NCBI RefSeq assembly: GCF_000224145.3
Contig: NC_020168.2
Coordinates: 1,381,177 to 1,445,176 of the forward strand
Direction of reading: 5' to 3'
Source: Ciona intestinalis
Lineage: Eukaryota; Chordata; Ascidiacea; Phlebobranchia; Cionidae
DNA length: 64,000 nt
In this document: positions 38,501 to 49,300 of the stretch, piece by piece
How the letters are laid out: the number at the start of each line of letters is the position of its first letter
Position numbering within the stretch: the stretch's first letter is position 1
Program-made: the position numbers and the translations under genes
The notes under the pieces: generated by a model
The model's database searches: none
What the model was told of the DNA's origin: nothing
The model's input: only the letters and a program-made list of their open reading frames with translations

Positions 38501-39541
38501 CGGTTTATTCTCGAGTGTAATATCTGGACAGCGCGGTAAGTGCAATACATAAAACATTATGGGACGCATGCTTTTAAGGTAACCATTAAAACCAAAGTAT
38601 ACGATTTATAAGCCTAATTAATCTGTTAAATTTCCCGTAATTTTATCAGTCCTTATTAGTGAATAATGTTTACGTTTAAACGTGTTTGTTTACAATGTTA
38701 GCCGCTCGTGTTTTTCCAAGTTTACTTAAATGAAAAATAAACACATGATTTCCGCACAGATGGTTTCCCAGCAAATGTTTCGCTTGACCGATCTTTACAG
38801 TCGACTGGTTTCGGGCAAATGAACGCAGCTGAGAAAGTAAGAGAGATGGCTTCGCTGGAGATGAGTATGGGTGCCCTATACATGCATGAGGTACGATATT
38901 CCTCGATTTAAACTTATGGTATTGTAGTTGCTTTACACAGAACACCTTACATCGTATTTCCTTAACCTCAGCTTCACCACCAGCGGTTGAACCTACGTCA
39001 TGAGCGAATGATGTGGGAGACCATACCTGATGACGTCAGCAGTTGTCAGGGCGATCCGAGTCAATCAAATGTCGCGTCACAACGTTTTAACCCATCGCAG
39101 CGACTTGACAGCGGGTATAAGGCCACCGGACTAGCGAAAGAGGATATTTTTGGAAAACACTCTGCTGACGTCAAAACGATTCCGAATTTTTCATCTAAGC
39201 GCCAGGTGTCGCCAACCGACCAACCTTTTATTTCTATGGACGTACGACAACCTCTACAGGTGCCAGATGACAATACATCGGACAGCGATGCAGCCCCACA
39301 GGAATTTCATCTTACTGACAACCATTCTGACGTAAGTACACTGTTGTTACGACAGACACAATCAACTTTAAACCAAATATAATTTAGGATGAAGAGATTC
39401 CCCTCACTTTAAGAACAGAACCATCTACTTCAAATTACCTACCACCGCAGGTAATATATATATTATGTGATGGTTTTATTCCCTTTTTAATTGAACTTGT
39501 TTAAATTTAGTAAAGCAAATATTTTCGCTTTTCAGGTATAG
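26560..39541 (+). CDS. ATG9: ATG9, autophagy lipid scramblase, about 871 aa
   Basis: ATG9 is the multispanning scramblase that shuttles on vesicles from Golgi and endosomes to seed autophagosomes. In-frame exons: 26560-26665, 27090-27198, 27323-27484, 28173-28314, 28567-28682, 29118-29295, 29830-30041, 30425-30535, 30871-31021, 31336-31470, 32522-32701, 33724-33867, 34711-34809, 35801-35888, 38413-38535, 38760-38890, 38972-39331, 39388-39450 and 39536-39541. The core matches vertebrate ATG9 closely: IFELVQFIFVVVF, VDYDILFANK, SYAEVLKREPGSFGAR, VWDEDVLKVEHVLTAL, CPEQL, FIEELLSPI-type segment, IIDFFRNFTVDIAGVGDVCS. Membrane segments lie near residues 72-93, 131-150, 291-312 and 381-400, with re-entrant helices after them. 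An N-terminal Y8xxF sorting motif sits where human ATG9A has its AP-2 signal. The tail has the ALYMH motif and ends LPPQV. Exons 14 and 15 are less certain; an exon could be hidden in the 36142 gap. Confidence 0.95.
29432..29765. mobile_element. 334-bp hAT-type nonautonomous transposon
   Basis: Inverted ends gaggggcatatccagga and, at the right, cccttgtatatggccctg (imperfect). They are flanked by identical 8-bp duplications ctgctata at 29424-29431 and 29766-29773. The interior is AT-rich with a G/C tract near the right end. Lies in ATG9 intron 6. Confidence 0.85.
31471..32521 (+). other. ATG9 intron 10
   Basis: About 1.05 kb bounded by GTAAGT and CAG. Short open frames only; nothing recognised. 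Confidence 0.6.
32702..34710 (+). other. ATG9 introns 11 and 12
   Basis: Two introns (32702-33723 and 33868-34710) around the small exon at 33724-33867. No repeats or other features recognised. Confidence 0.6.
35258..35507. mobile_element. 250-bp foldback (hairpin) element
   Basis: The left half and right half are inverted copies along almost their whole length. Outer arms: gaaagtacaaaaataggtat versus atacctatttctgtactttt. Middle: gtcattcaaatcg versus cgatttgaatgac. Inner: ggtcagtgttggatg versus catccaatactgacc. Only about 40 bp in the centre is unpaired. It lies in ATG9 intron 13 and could be a MITE. Confidence 0.88.
35935..36141 (+). mobile_element. SINE-like element, cut by an assembly gap
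   Basis: A head containing gacgggttcaatgc, resembling a Pol III B box, is followed by the cgctgctaccattg and cttggg..acggcaaatgct block shared with 6272 and 10120. The 3' end is lost in the gap. Confidence 0.55.
36142..36191. other. Assembly gap, 50 N
   Basis: Run of 50 unknown bases inside ATG9 intron 14. The surrounding intron (35889-38412) shows no further exon I can support. Confidence 1.
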
Positions 39542-39732
39542 CATACAATGTGAGAATCATTTATATATCGCTGCAACAGTTGACGGCTCTTTCTTATCGT
39601 ACTGTGCATTGATATAGACAATTCCCCCGACTCCTTATGCTCGGAGAGTGACCAGATATATCTCAACATACAAGACTCTACATACAGCCCTACATACAAA
39701 CTTAAACAATTAAAACGAAATAACTGTAAAAT

Positions 39733-39930
39733 ATATAGTAAGTGGGGGAAGATGGGACACTTTTTTCTCCCATTTTTTCGTCCCATTTGGTAGTAAACAA
39801 AGAAAATTCAAAGAATTATAAAACCGTATTCTCACGACCCCATCATACCATTGTTAATTGTTTAAAACAGGATCAGGATATTTGGATATTATGTGCTAAA
39901 GGTGTCCCATCTTTCCCCACTCTACTGTAT
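39733..39930 (+). mobile_element. MITE-1 copy
   Basis: Begins tagtaagtgggggaagatgg, with forward core (ggtagtaaacaaagaaaatt), and ends tcccatctttccccactcta. Confidence 0.88.
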
Positions 39931-40214
39931 TACTCCTAAATTTAAAATTCTTGTTAAGTATTTTAAGTCAGGCAGTCGTATACCGAAAACCAAAAGACGA
40001 CTTTTTTTCCGGCTGTTTAGCATGCTTAATTTTTAAATTATATCAGTGTTATGTGTGATCCTGCTTTTTAGTAATATTCTTGTGAAAAGCATATTTTGTG
40101 TATTTGTTAGTGCACGCTTATTTACGCGGATTGTTGAAATAAATTTTTAAAAATCGAATTTTTATATGGTTAATATGTAATATTTATCACCGATGTGTCT
40201 TTACACCCCTGAAC

Positions 40215-40248
40215 CATAGATATCTAAACATATGTTCAGATATCTATG
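40215..40248. repeat. 34-bp near-perfect palindrome
   Basis: The sequence from catagatatct to agatatctatg reads the same on both strands apart from one mismatched pair. The centre is aacatatgtt. Confidence 0.9.
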
Positions 40249-40329
40249 CCTGAACTGTCATGGGTGCAACGATAAATCTCGGGGGAAATTAAACAATAAT
40301 ATACTGACATAATAACAAGATAACGTATG

Positions 40330-40790
40330 GAAAATATAAACGAAATTCAGTCACATGCATTTGAGGATTAATTATGACAATTGGATCGTGCGAAATAGAA
40401 TGTAGAAATATCCATTTTGTGACAAAGTATAAACTTTATTGTAACTTATTATCATTTTTGTTACCACAAAGTTTAACACCTGAAGATACACTATATAGTG
40501 CTAATTAAAGTTCTAAAAATTGAAATAATACAAAGTACGTTTAAATTTAAAAGCGTACAATTTTATTTTGTCTTATATTCCTAAAACAAAAATCGTTTAT
40601 TATTGAAAATTAACAAGTATTTTAAACTGTCCCTTCTTACCCCCGCCTGTTTTCAAATCACTTAGAACCTGGTGTGCTAAATTACTTTTAGTGTATTTTA
40701 ATAAACTTTTTGAAGTGTTGTTAATTAATAAAAGTATGATAGTACAAATGTATGGTGTACCATCTCACCCCGCACCATTATTTTCAACTC
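40330..40790 (+). mobile_element. MITE-2 family copy
   Basis: Shares ttcagtcac, caaagtataaacttta, gttgttaattaataaaagta and a ccatctcaccccgcacca terminus with 8003-8472. Confidence 0.55.
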
Positions 40791-41019
40791 CTTTAGTTTG
40801 TTTCAATTGTGATTTTGAGATTAATTTTTTTACGGCATGTACCGCAGCGTGCGCACTAAAATTTACATTTTATGTATTATATACAGTTGCTTGCAACGAA
40901 AAATAAGTTAAAAACAAAACAAACGAGTTTTATAAATAACAAAAATATACGATGTCGTGATACGAACCACTGGTCGTTTTATAAACAAGTATACGTTTAT
41001 TAAGTTTATGATAAATCCG

Positions 41020-43133
41020 TTATATGAATGTTCCTATTGGGCGGTAGCATTCGTAGGAATCCCATTCTAATGAACTAGTAGAAGATGCCATTCTTGCGGG
41101 ATCTATAAATTGCTTTGTGATTAATTTTAAACATTTTTGCAAGTAGCAACTCAAGTGCTACTGTTAACCACAAAGGTATTATGTAGTAGAGCCGGTGGAG
41201 ATGGGACACCTTTTCATTTTATTTTCTCGTCCAATTTTGTAGAAAACAAGAACATTCAAATAATTATATTCTTCACGACTACCATAGACCGTTGTTGGTT
41301 GTAAAAAAGTACGAGTACGATATTTGAATACAATGTACTAAAGGTGTCCCATCTTCCTCCACCCCACTTTATATTAAAATATTAGATTAAGTCCTTTGCC
41401 TGCTTGGTTATAATAACAATTTAACTATTTCTAAGTATGAGCAACATATAAAGAGGTGATATATAATCGGCGTTTTGTTTATGGTGAACGAAAAGCATTG
41501 AACTTAATTAAGTGATGCATCTTACCCTCAACGAAATCGGAGTAAGAAACTTCTATTGTCTCTTCACTCGTAACGTCTGAGACCAAATCTCCAGTTGTAC
41601 TGGATCCAATATCACTATCCGGTACCAGAAGTTCATCCTCGATAAAATATTGCCCAACTTCACGAACGTCAAGTTTACCAATGACGTCACGTAGGAGGTC
41701 ATCAACAAACTGAGAGACCACAGATGCGTCGTCGTCGCTTGATTCGCACGAGATTGTGTCTTTATAATGGTAAACATTATTTAACTTCAATCAAACAGCT
41801 TTGACTTAAAAAATACCCAATTTTCAGACACTCAATATGTAAAAAAATATAGTACACAGTGGGTTTTATCAAAGAATATAGAAATCAGTTGTATATCTAT
41901 TTACTTAGGGTTTGACAATACCGATATCGATTTAAAACGTACAATAAAGAAATTTAGAGTACAAACCTGAGCTTTCTTCTAATGAAAGATTTGATTCTGA
42001 AATTATTGGGCCGAAAGTTTCAAGGCTCCGGCTGATGCAATTGGTTACTAGAAAATACGAGAGGGCAGAACGCATTACTTTCTGGACGATTTTTACTGAC
42101 AAGTCTTCAATTAAGGGTTCCTCCGTTCGTTTATCTTTGTGTGGTGTTTTTCTGTACGTTCTATTGCCGGGTTTGATTTGATTGGTGCGATCGGGTGACA
42201 CTTTTGGATCGAAACTGACCGCCTTGTCATTTAGGAGGTTTGTAGATTCCGCAGTGAAATGTACATCGGCCAGATGAGCAGTCGGACTCGGTGCCTTTGT
42301 AACTGAGCACAAAATAAGAGAGCCTGGCTCTAATGAAAAGTTTCAATCGTTTAAATCGGATTTTAACGGTTCAAGCCCGAACTGATGCCATTACCCTTTA
42401 AATTAAAATAATCTAAAAATACTACATGCCGGAATAATCTGGTACTACGAAAACGAAACAAACAAAAATTAGAGAAGAATACAACTATTATTTAGGATTT
42501 TTGTTTGCTACGTTTTCGTAGGACCAGATCCTTACTTGCGGCATTTATTATAAACTACTACATATCAATTATCATTAGAAAGTCAGTACTGTACAATGTT
42601 TACTTTGTGTTATCTTTACAGTTACCCGTAAATTATAGAAATAGGACATTTGGTTAAAATGTTTTGTGGCACCATAACTTCAACACGCTTTACGAGGCTT
42701 ACGTTGAACCAGACTAAAAGTCATCTAAACCGCTTACTTATTCTGGCTGTGCCAGTTCTTGCAGTTGGACAATCTAGTTCGGTATTCGCCAAGAGCAACT
42801 GACTGTCCTGTTGTTTTCATTCATGCAATTAAAACATAGTTTTGTTGTATTTTTCAGTCTAGCTTCTGAATGAAAAATTATACCCGAAAATTAGATGTTT
42901 CTTCGTAATCAGAGTTTTCATTTGAAAAGTCTATCGATTCTGTGTCATTACAACTGTGTATGCTGTCGGTCTCCTAGTACATAGCATATACATTAAAACA
43001 AATCTAATTTACGTTTAAATGCGTAAAGCAGTAATTTACTACAAATAATACAAACTGGCATAGAGTTTTTCTTGGATTTTGATCCCCGGCCACAACAAGA
43101 GAAGCATGCAAATTTTCTTTTCTTGAATGGCAT
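41020..43133 (-). CDS. Unrecognised protein with two RII-docking-like helices (AKAP-like), 270 aa
   Basis: Five minus-strand exons join in frame: 43133-43056, 42973-42884, 42294-41967, 41759-41526 and 41102-41020. Codon phases agree at every junction. The N-terminus is basic and cysteine-rich (MPFKKRKFACFSCCGRGSK), suited to membrane attachment by palmitoylation. An acidic serine-rich stretch follows. Residues 122-133 (SVKIVQKVMRSA) fit the amphipathic pattern that docks the RII subunit of protein kinase A apart from one methionine. Residues 184-195 (VDDLLRDVIGKL) fit it fully. The C-terminus is short (YECYRPIGTFI). Two acceptor sites (before exons 3 and 4) are AAAG rather than CAG, so their exact edges are less certain. 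No full-length homologue is recognised. The AKAP role is inferred from pattern only. AATAAA lies about 20 bp beyond the stop. Confidence 0.6.
41178..41373 (+). mobile_element. MITE-1 copy
   Basis: Begins tagtagagccggtggagatg, with forward core, and ends tcccatcttcctccacccca. Lies in the last intron of the minus-strand gene. Confidence 0.85.
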
Positions 43134-43328
43134 TTTTAACGTCCTTTTCAGTAAGCAAGTTTAACAGTAAGCAGTAAACAAAGAAATATTAATTTAAACT
43201 TTTATTTTATTATGACCAAACAATTATTGTTGTTTCTAATAAAAGTCAACAATTCCTCTGGTATAAATAAAGCAAAAGAATTATTTCTACAAAGTTTTCA
43301 TGGTATAGTGTGAGATTTTAAACAGAAT
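43134..43328. promoter_or_regulatory. Bidirectional promoter region between divergent genes
   Basis: These 195 bp separate the start codons of the minus-strand AKAP-like gene (43133) and the plus-strand GARIN-like gene (43329). Both promoters and both 5' leaders must lie in or overlap this interval unless untranslated exons or trans-spliced leaders are used. No TATA box is evident. Confidence 0.55.
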
Positions 43329-46300
43329 ATGAATAAAAAGAAAGGGAGTCAAAAGAATGCTCGACTAGAAAAATACACAGGAAACTTTCCATTGGTTGAA
43401 TCATTTTCAACCGCTTCAGAAAGCTCATTTGCGGGGATCGGACCAAGAAAGAACTCATTTGAAAAAGTTAACTCTTGGTTGTGTGGAGGAAATAATCCAA
43501 AGTAAGACCCTTTTTGCATGTAAACAAAACTGTTTATAAACAAATTGACTTTATCAGAAAATGTGAAACTGTTTGCGCAAAAGACGGGAATATTTTTGAT
43601 AGTTTTCTTGAATACGATTACCCTCCAATCCCCAACAAACTACAGGTATAAACAAAGTGAAAAACATAAAGTACGGTACCTTCGAAAATATAAAGTACAC
43701 AGCATTTCTTCAGACTCTACTTACTTACGGGGAATACTCTTTGTTCAAGAAATGGACTGTACTTGTAGAAGGAGATTTTGTCCCGCTTTCAACACCTGCG
43801 GAAATGGGCCAACTATCACGGAGGTGGGCACAACGACGTCACTTTAAGGTTTTTAAATTCTTTACTTTCTTTTTTTTACATGTTAACATATTGATATAGT
43901 TGCAGTTAAGTCTGGCATAAACAACGGTGAAATAAACAAGTTAAAATGTTACCAATAAAGGCTTGTAAAAAAATAACACAAAAGCAATAATATACCAATT
44001 TAAGACACGTAAATATATTAAAACAAGGTAACAACTAACAATATGAATAAATGTACCAATTTAAATTTAAAACTTTTTACGTCATATAGGAAGATCAGAA
44101 TAGGAGAAATTCGATCTTTGGCAGTCACCAAAAACTGGCTTATTATATGCAATATGAGAAGATTGTATCAAGCAGAAAGAGATGGAGTTGTACCAGCAGG
44201 AGTATCACTTGATATTCGACGCTTAGTACCACTGAAGTATCTTCGACTTTTTATACCAAGGCCTGCTCAAAAAGTAATAGGTAAATACTTTTCTAACATA
44301 ACATTGTTTTGAGTAATTTTAAACGTTTCCACCGAGGTCTAAAATAAGAATCTGCCCGGGCGCGTGTGAGGCGAACGTGATAACCACTACACTACGGAAA
44401 CTGTAGGTAGAATACAACAGGCCTCACTTGGCTGAAAAACTGTTGAGAACAGTATGAATGTAACTTATGTATGTTACTTTGTGGGTGTTTATTTTTTTGG
44501 ATTTTTTTATTTTTTTATATAGGGCTGATAATTTGGGCAACCCATTAGTTTCTGCCCGGGAACGAACCGAGGGCCTTTCGCGTGTGAGGCGAACGTGATA
44601 ACCACTACACTACGGAAACTGTTGCAAACAGTAAGCAGCACTTGGCTTATGAAACTAACGTATGGAATTAATGTTAATATAAAAATAATGTTTCCGCCCG
44701 GGCTCGAACCGAGGACCTTTCGCGTGTAAAGCGAACGTGATAACCACTACACTACGAAAACTATTGCAAACAGTAAGCAGCATTTGGCTTATGAAACTAA
44801 CGTATAAAATTAATGTTAATGTATAAAAAAATGTATCCACACGGGCTCAAACCGAGGACCTATCGGGTGTGAGGCGAACGTGATAACCTCTACACTACGG
44901 AAACTGTTGCAAACATAGAGCAGCGCTTGACTGATAAACTAAAGTATAACATTAATGTTAATATCAAAAATTGTTTCCGCCCGGGCTCGAACCGGCGACC
45001 TTTCGCGTGTTAAGCGAACGTGATAACCACTACACTACGGAACTGTTGCAAACAATAAAGCAGCACTTGGCTTATGAAACTAACGTATAAAATTAATGTT
45101 AATATAAAAAAATGTTTCCGCCCGGGCTCGAACCGGGGACTTTCGGGTGATAGGCGAACGTGATAACCACTACACTACGGAAACTGTTAAGAACAGTAAG
45201 CATTACTAGACTAATAAACCTATCATATGAAATTAATGTTAATGTCAAAAATGTTTCCGCCCGGGCTCGAACCGGGGACCTTTCGCGTGTTAAGCGAACG
45301 TGATAACCACTACACTACGGAGACTGTTGCAAACATTAAAGCAGCACTTGGCTTATAATCTAACGTTATGGAAATGCATTTTAATACTAAAAATGTTTCT
45401 GCCCGGGCACGAACCGGGGACATTTAGCTTGTTAGGCGAACGTTATAACCACTACACTACGGAAACCGTTGAAAACAGTAAGCATCATTCGGCTTATGAA
45501 ACTAACGTATAAAATGAATGTTGATATATAAAAAATGTTTCCGCGAGGGCGCGAAGCGAGGACATTTAGCGTGTGAGGCGAATGTGATAAGCATTACTAG
45601 ACTGATAAAACTAACATATGAAATTAATGTTAATGTCAAAAAGGTTTCCGCCCGGGCTCGAACCGCGGACCTTTCGCGTGTGAGGCGAACGTGATAACCA
45701 CTACACTACGGAAACTGCTGCAAACAGAAAGCATCACTTGGCTTGGTTTATGAAACTAACGATAAAATTAATGTTAATATAAAAAAATTGTTTCCGCCCG
45801 GCTCGAACAGGGGACCTTTCGCGTGTGAGGCGAACGTGATAACCACTACACTACGGAAAATGTTGCAAACAGAAAGCAGCACTTGGCCTATGAAACTAAC
45901 GTATAAAATTAATGTTAATATAAAAAAAATGTTTCCGCCCGGGCTCGAACCGGGGACCTTTCGCGTGTTAGGCGAACGTGACAACCACTACACTACGGAA
46001 ATTGTTAAGAAAAGTAAGCATTACTAGACTAATAAACCTATCATATGAAATTAATGTTAATGTCAAAAATGTTTCCGCCCGGGCTCGAACCGGGAAACTT
46101 TCGCGTGTAAAGCGGACGTGATAACCACTACACTACGGAAACCGATGATATATTATGCATCAATTGGTTAATAATTTAAACATTATGGGAATGCATTTTA
46201 TTACTAAAAAAGTCCCCGCCCGGGATCGAACCAAGGACCTTTCGCGTGTTAGGCGATCGTGATAACCACTACACTACGGAAACTGTTGCAAACAGAAAGC

Positions 46301-49300
46301 AGCACTTAATTGGCTTATGAAACTAACGTATAAAATTAATGTTAATATAAAAAATTGTTTCCGCCCGGGCTCGAACCGGGGACCTTTCGCGTGTAAAGCG
46401 AACGTGATAACCACTACACTACGGAAACCGATGATATATTTCCAATCTATTGGCTAATGATTTAAACATTATGGAAATGCATTTTAATACTAAAAATTGT
46501 TTCCGCCCGGGCTCGAACCGGGTACCTTTCGCGTGTAAGGCGAACGTATTAACCACTACACTACGGAAACTATTGCAAACAGTAAGCAGCACTTGGCTTA
46601 TGAAACTAACGTATGAAATTAATGTTAATATAAATAAATTGTTTCCGCCCGGGCTCGAACCGGGGACCTTTCGCGTGTGAGGCAAACGTGATAACCACTA
46701 CACTACGGAAACTGTTGCAAACGGGAAGCAGCACTTGGCTTATGAAACTAACGTATGAAATTAATGTTAATATAAAAAAAAATGTTTCCGCCCGGCCCCA
46801 AACGGCGTGTTACGCGAACGTGATAACCACTACACTACGGAAACCGTTAGGAACAGTAAGCATTACTAGACTGATAAAACTAATATATGAAATTAATCTT
46901 AATGTCAAAAATGTTTCCGCCCGGGCTTGAACCGGGGACCTTTCGCGTGTAAAGCGAACGTGATACCCACTACACTACGGAAACTGTTGCAGACAGAAAG
47001 CAGCACTTGGCCTATGAAACAAAAGTATAAAATTAATGTTAATGTCAAAAATGTTTCCGCCCGGGCTCGAACCGGGGACCGTTCGCGTGTAAAGCGAACG
47101 TGATAACCACTACACTACGGAAACTGTTGAAAATTAATATATAAAAAATGTTTCCGCCCGGGCTCGAACCGGGAACCTTTTGCGTGTTAGGCGAACGTGA
47201 TAACCACTACACTACGGAAACCGTTAAGAACAGTAAGCATCACTAGACTGATAAAACTAACATATGAAATTAATGTTAATGTCAAAAATGTTTCCGCCCG
47301 GGCTCGAACCGGGGACCTTTCGCGTGTAAAGCGAACGTGATAACCACTACACTACGGAAACCGATGATACATTTACAATCTATTGGCTAATGAACATTAT
47401 GGAAATGCATTTTAATACTAAAAATTGTTTCCGCGCGGCGGGTACCTTTCGCGTGTTAGGCGAACGTATTAACCACTACACTACGGAAACTATTGCAAAC
47501 AGGAAGCAGCACTTGGCTTATGAAACTAACGTATGAAATTAATGTTAATATAAAAAAATTGTTTCCGCCCGGGCTCGAACCGGGGACCTTTTGCGTGTTA
47601 GGCGAACGTGATAACCACACACTACGGAAACCGATGATATATTTACAATCAATTGGCTAATAATTTAAACATTATTGAAATGCATTTTAATACTAAAAAT
47701 GTTTCCGCCCGGTCACGAACCGGGGACCTTTCGCGTGTNNNNNNNNNNNNNNNNNNNNNNNNNNNNNNNNNNNNNNNNNNNNNNNNNNATATAAATAAAT
47801 TGTTTCCGCCCGGGCTCGAACCGGGGATCATTCGCGTGTGAGGCAAACGTGATAACCACTACACTACGGAAACTGTTGCAAACAGGAAGCAGCACTTGGC
47901 TTATAAAACTAACGTATAAAATTAATGTTAATATAAAAGAATTGTTTTCGCCCGGGCTCGAACCAAGGACCTTTCGCGTGTGAGGCGAACGTGATAACCA
48001 CTACACTACGGAAACTGTTGCAGACAGAAAGCAGCACTTGGCTTATGAAACAAAAGTACAAAATTAATGTTAATATAAAAAAAATGTTTCCGCCCGGGCT
48101 CGAACCGTTGACCTTTCGCGTGTAAAGCAAACGTGATTACCACTACACTACGGAAACTGTTGAATATTAATATGTAAAAAATGTTCCCGCCTGGGCTCGA
48201 ACCGGGGATCATTCGCGTGTGAGGCGAACGTAATAACCACTGCACTACGGAAACTTTTGCAAAAATAAGCAGCACTTGGCTTATGAAACTAACGTATGAA
48301 ATTAATGTTAATATAAATAAATTGTTTCCGCCCGGGCTCGAACCGGGCATCATTCGCGTGTGAGGCAAACGTGATAACCACTACACTACGGAAACTGTTG
48401 CAAACAGGAAGCAGCACTTGGCTTATGAAACTAACGTATGAAATTAATGTTAATATAAAAAAAATGTTTCCGCCCGGCCCCAAACGGCGTGTTACGCGAA
48501 CGTGATAACCACTACACTACGGAAACCGTTAGCAACAGTAAGCATTACTAGACTGATAAAACTAATATATGAAATTAATGTTAATGTCAAAAATGTTTCC
48601 GCCCGGGCTCGAACCGGGGACCTTTCGCGTGTTAGGCGAACGTGATAACCACTACACTACGGAAACCGTTAAGAACAGTAAGCATTACCAGACTGATAAA
48701 ACTAACATATGAAATTAATGTTAATGTCAAAAATGTTTCCGCCCGGGCTCGAACCGGGGACCTTTCGCGTGTAAAGCGAACGTGATAACCACTACACTAC
48801 GGAAACTGTTGCAGACAGAAAGCAGCACTTAGCTTATGAAACAAAAGTATAAAATTAATGTTAATATAAAAAAAATGTTTCCGCCCGGGCTCGAACCGAG
48901 GACCTTTCGCGTGTTAGGCGAACGTGATAACCACTACACTACGGAAACCGTTAAGAACAGTAAGCATTACTAGACTGATAAAACTTACATATGAAATTAA
49001 TGTTAATGTCAAAAATGTTTCCGCCCGGGCTCGAACCGGGGACCTTTCGCGTGTAAAGCGAACGTGATAACCACTACACTACGGAAACCGATGTTACATT
49101 TACAATCTATTGGCTAATGAACATTATGGAAATGCATTTTAATACTAAAAATTGTTTCCGCGCGGCGGGTACCTTTCGCGTGTTAGGCGAACGTGTTAAC
49201 CACTACACTACGGAAACTATTGCAAACAGTAAGCAGCACTTGGCTTATGAAACTAACGTATGAAATTAATGTTAATATAAAAAAATTGTTTCCGCCCGGG

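Larger units (their letters stand above)
39542..41019. other. Convergent spacer between ATG9 and the AKAP-like gene
   Basis: Holds the 3' ends of two converging genes, a MITE-1, a MITE-2 and a 34-bp palindrome. An AATAAA on the minus strand (40997-41002) lies just past the stop codon of the minus-strand gene. Confidence 0.6.

Noticed and set aside
42295-42312. ATG at 42312 on the minus strand as the start of a separate gene
   Set aside because: It lies just before a plausible acceptor. The upstream exons at 42884-42973 and 43056-43133 join in frame, so it is internal intron sequence.
43657-43713. Start of the GARIN-like exon 3 at ATG 43657
   Set aside because: An acceptor cttcag at 43708-43713 in phase 0 joins exon 2 and begins the RAB2-binding domain at the expected place.
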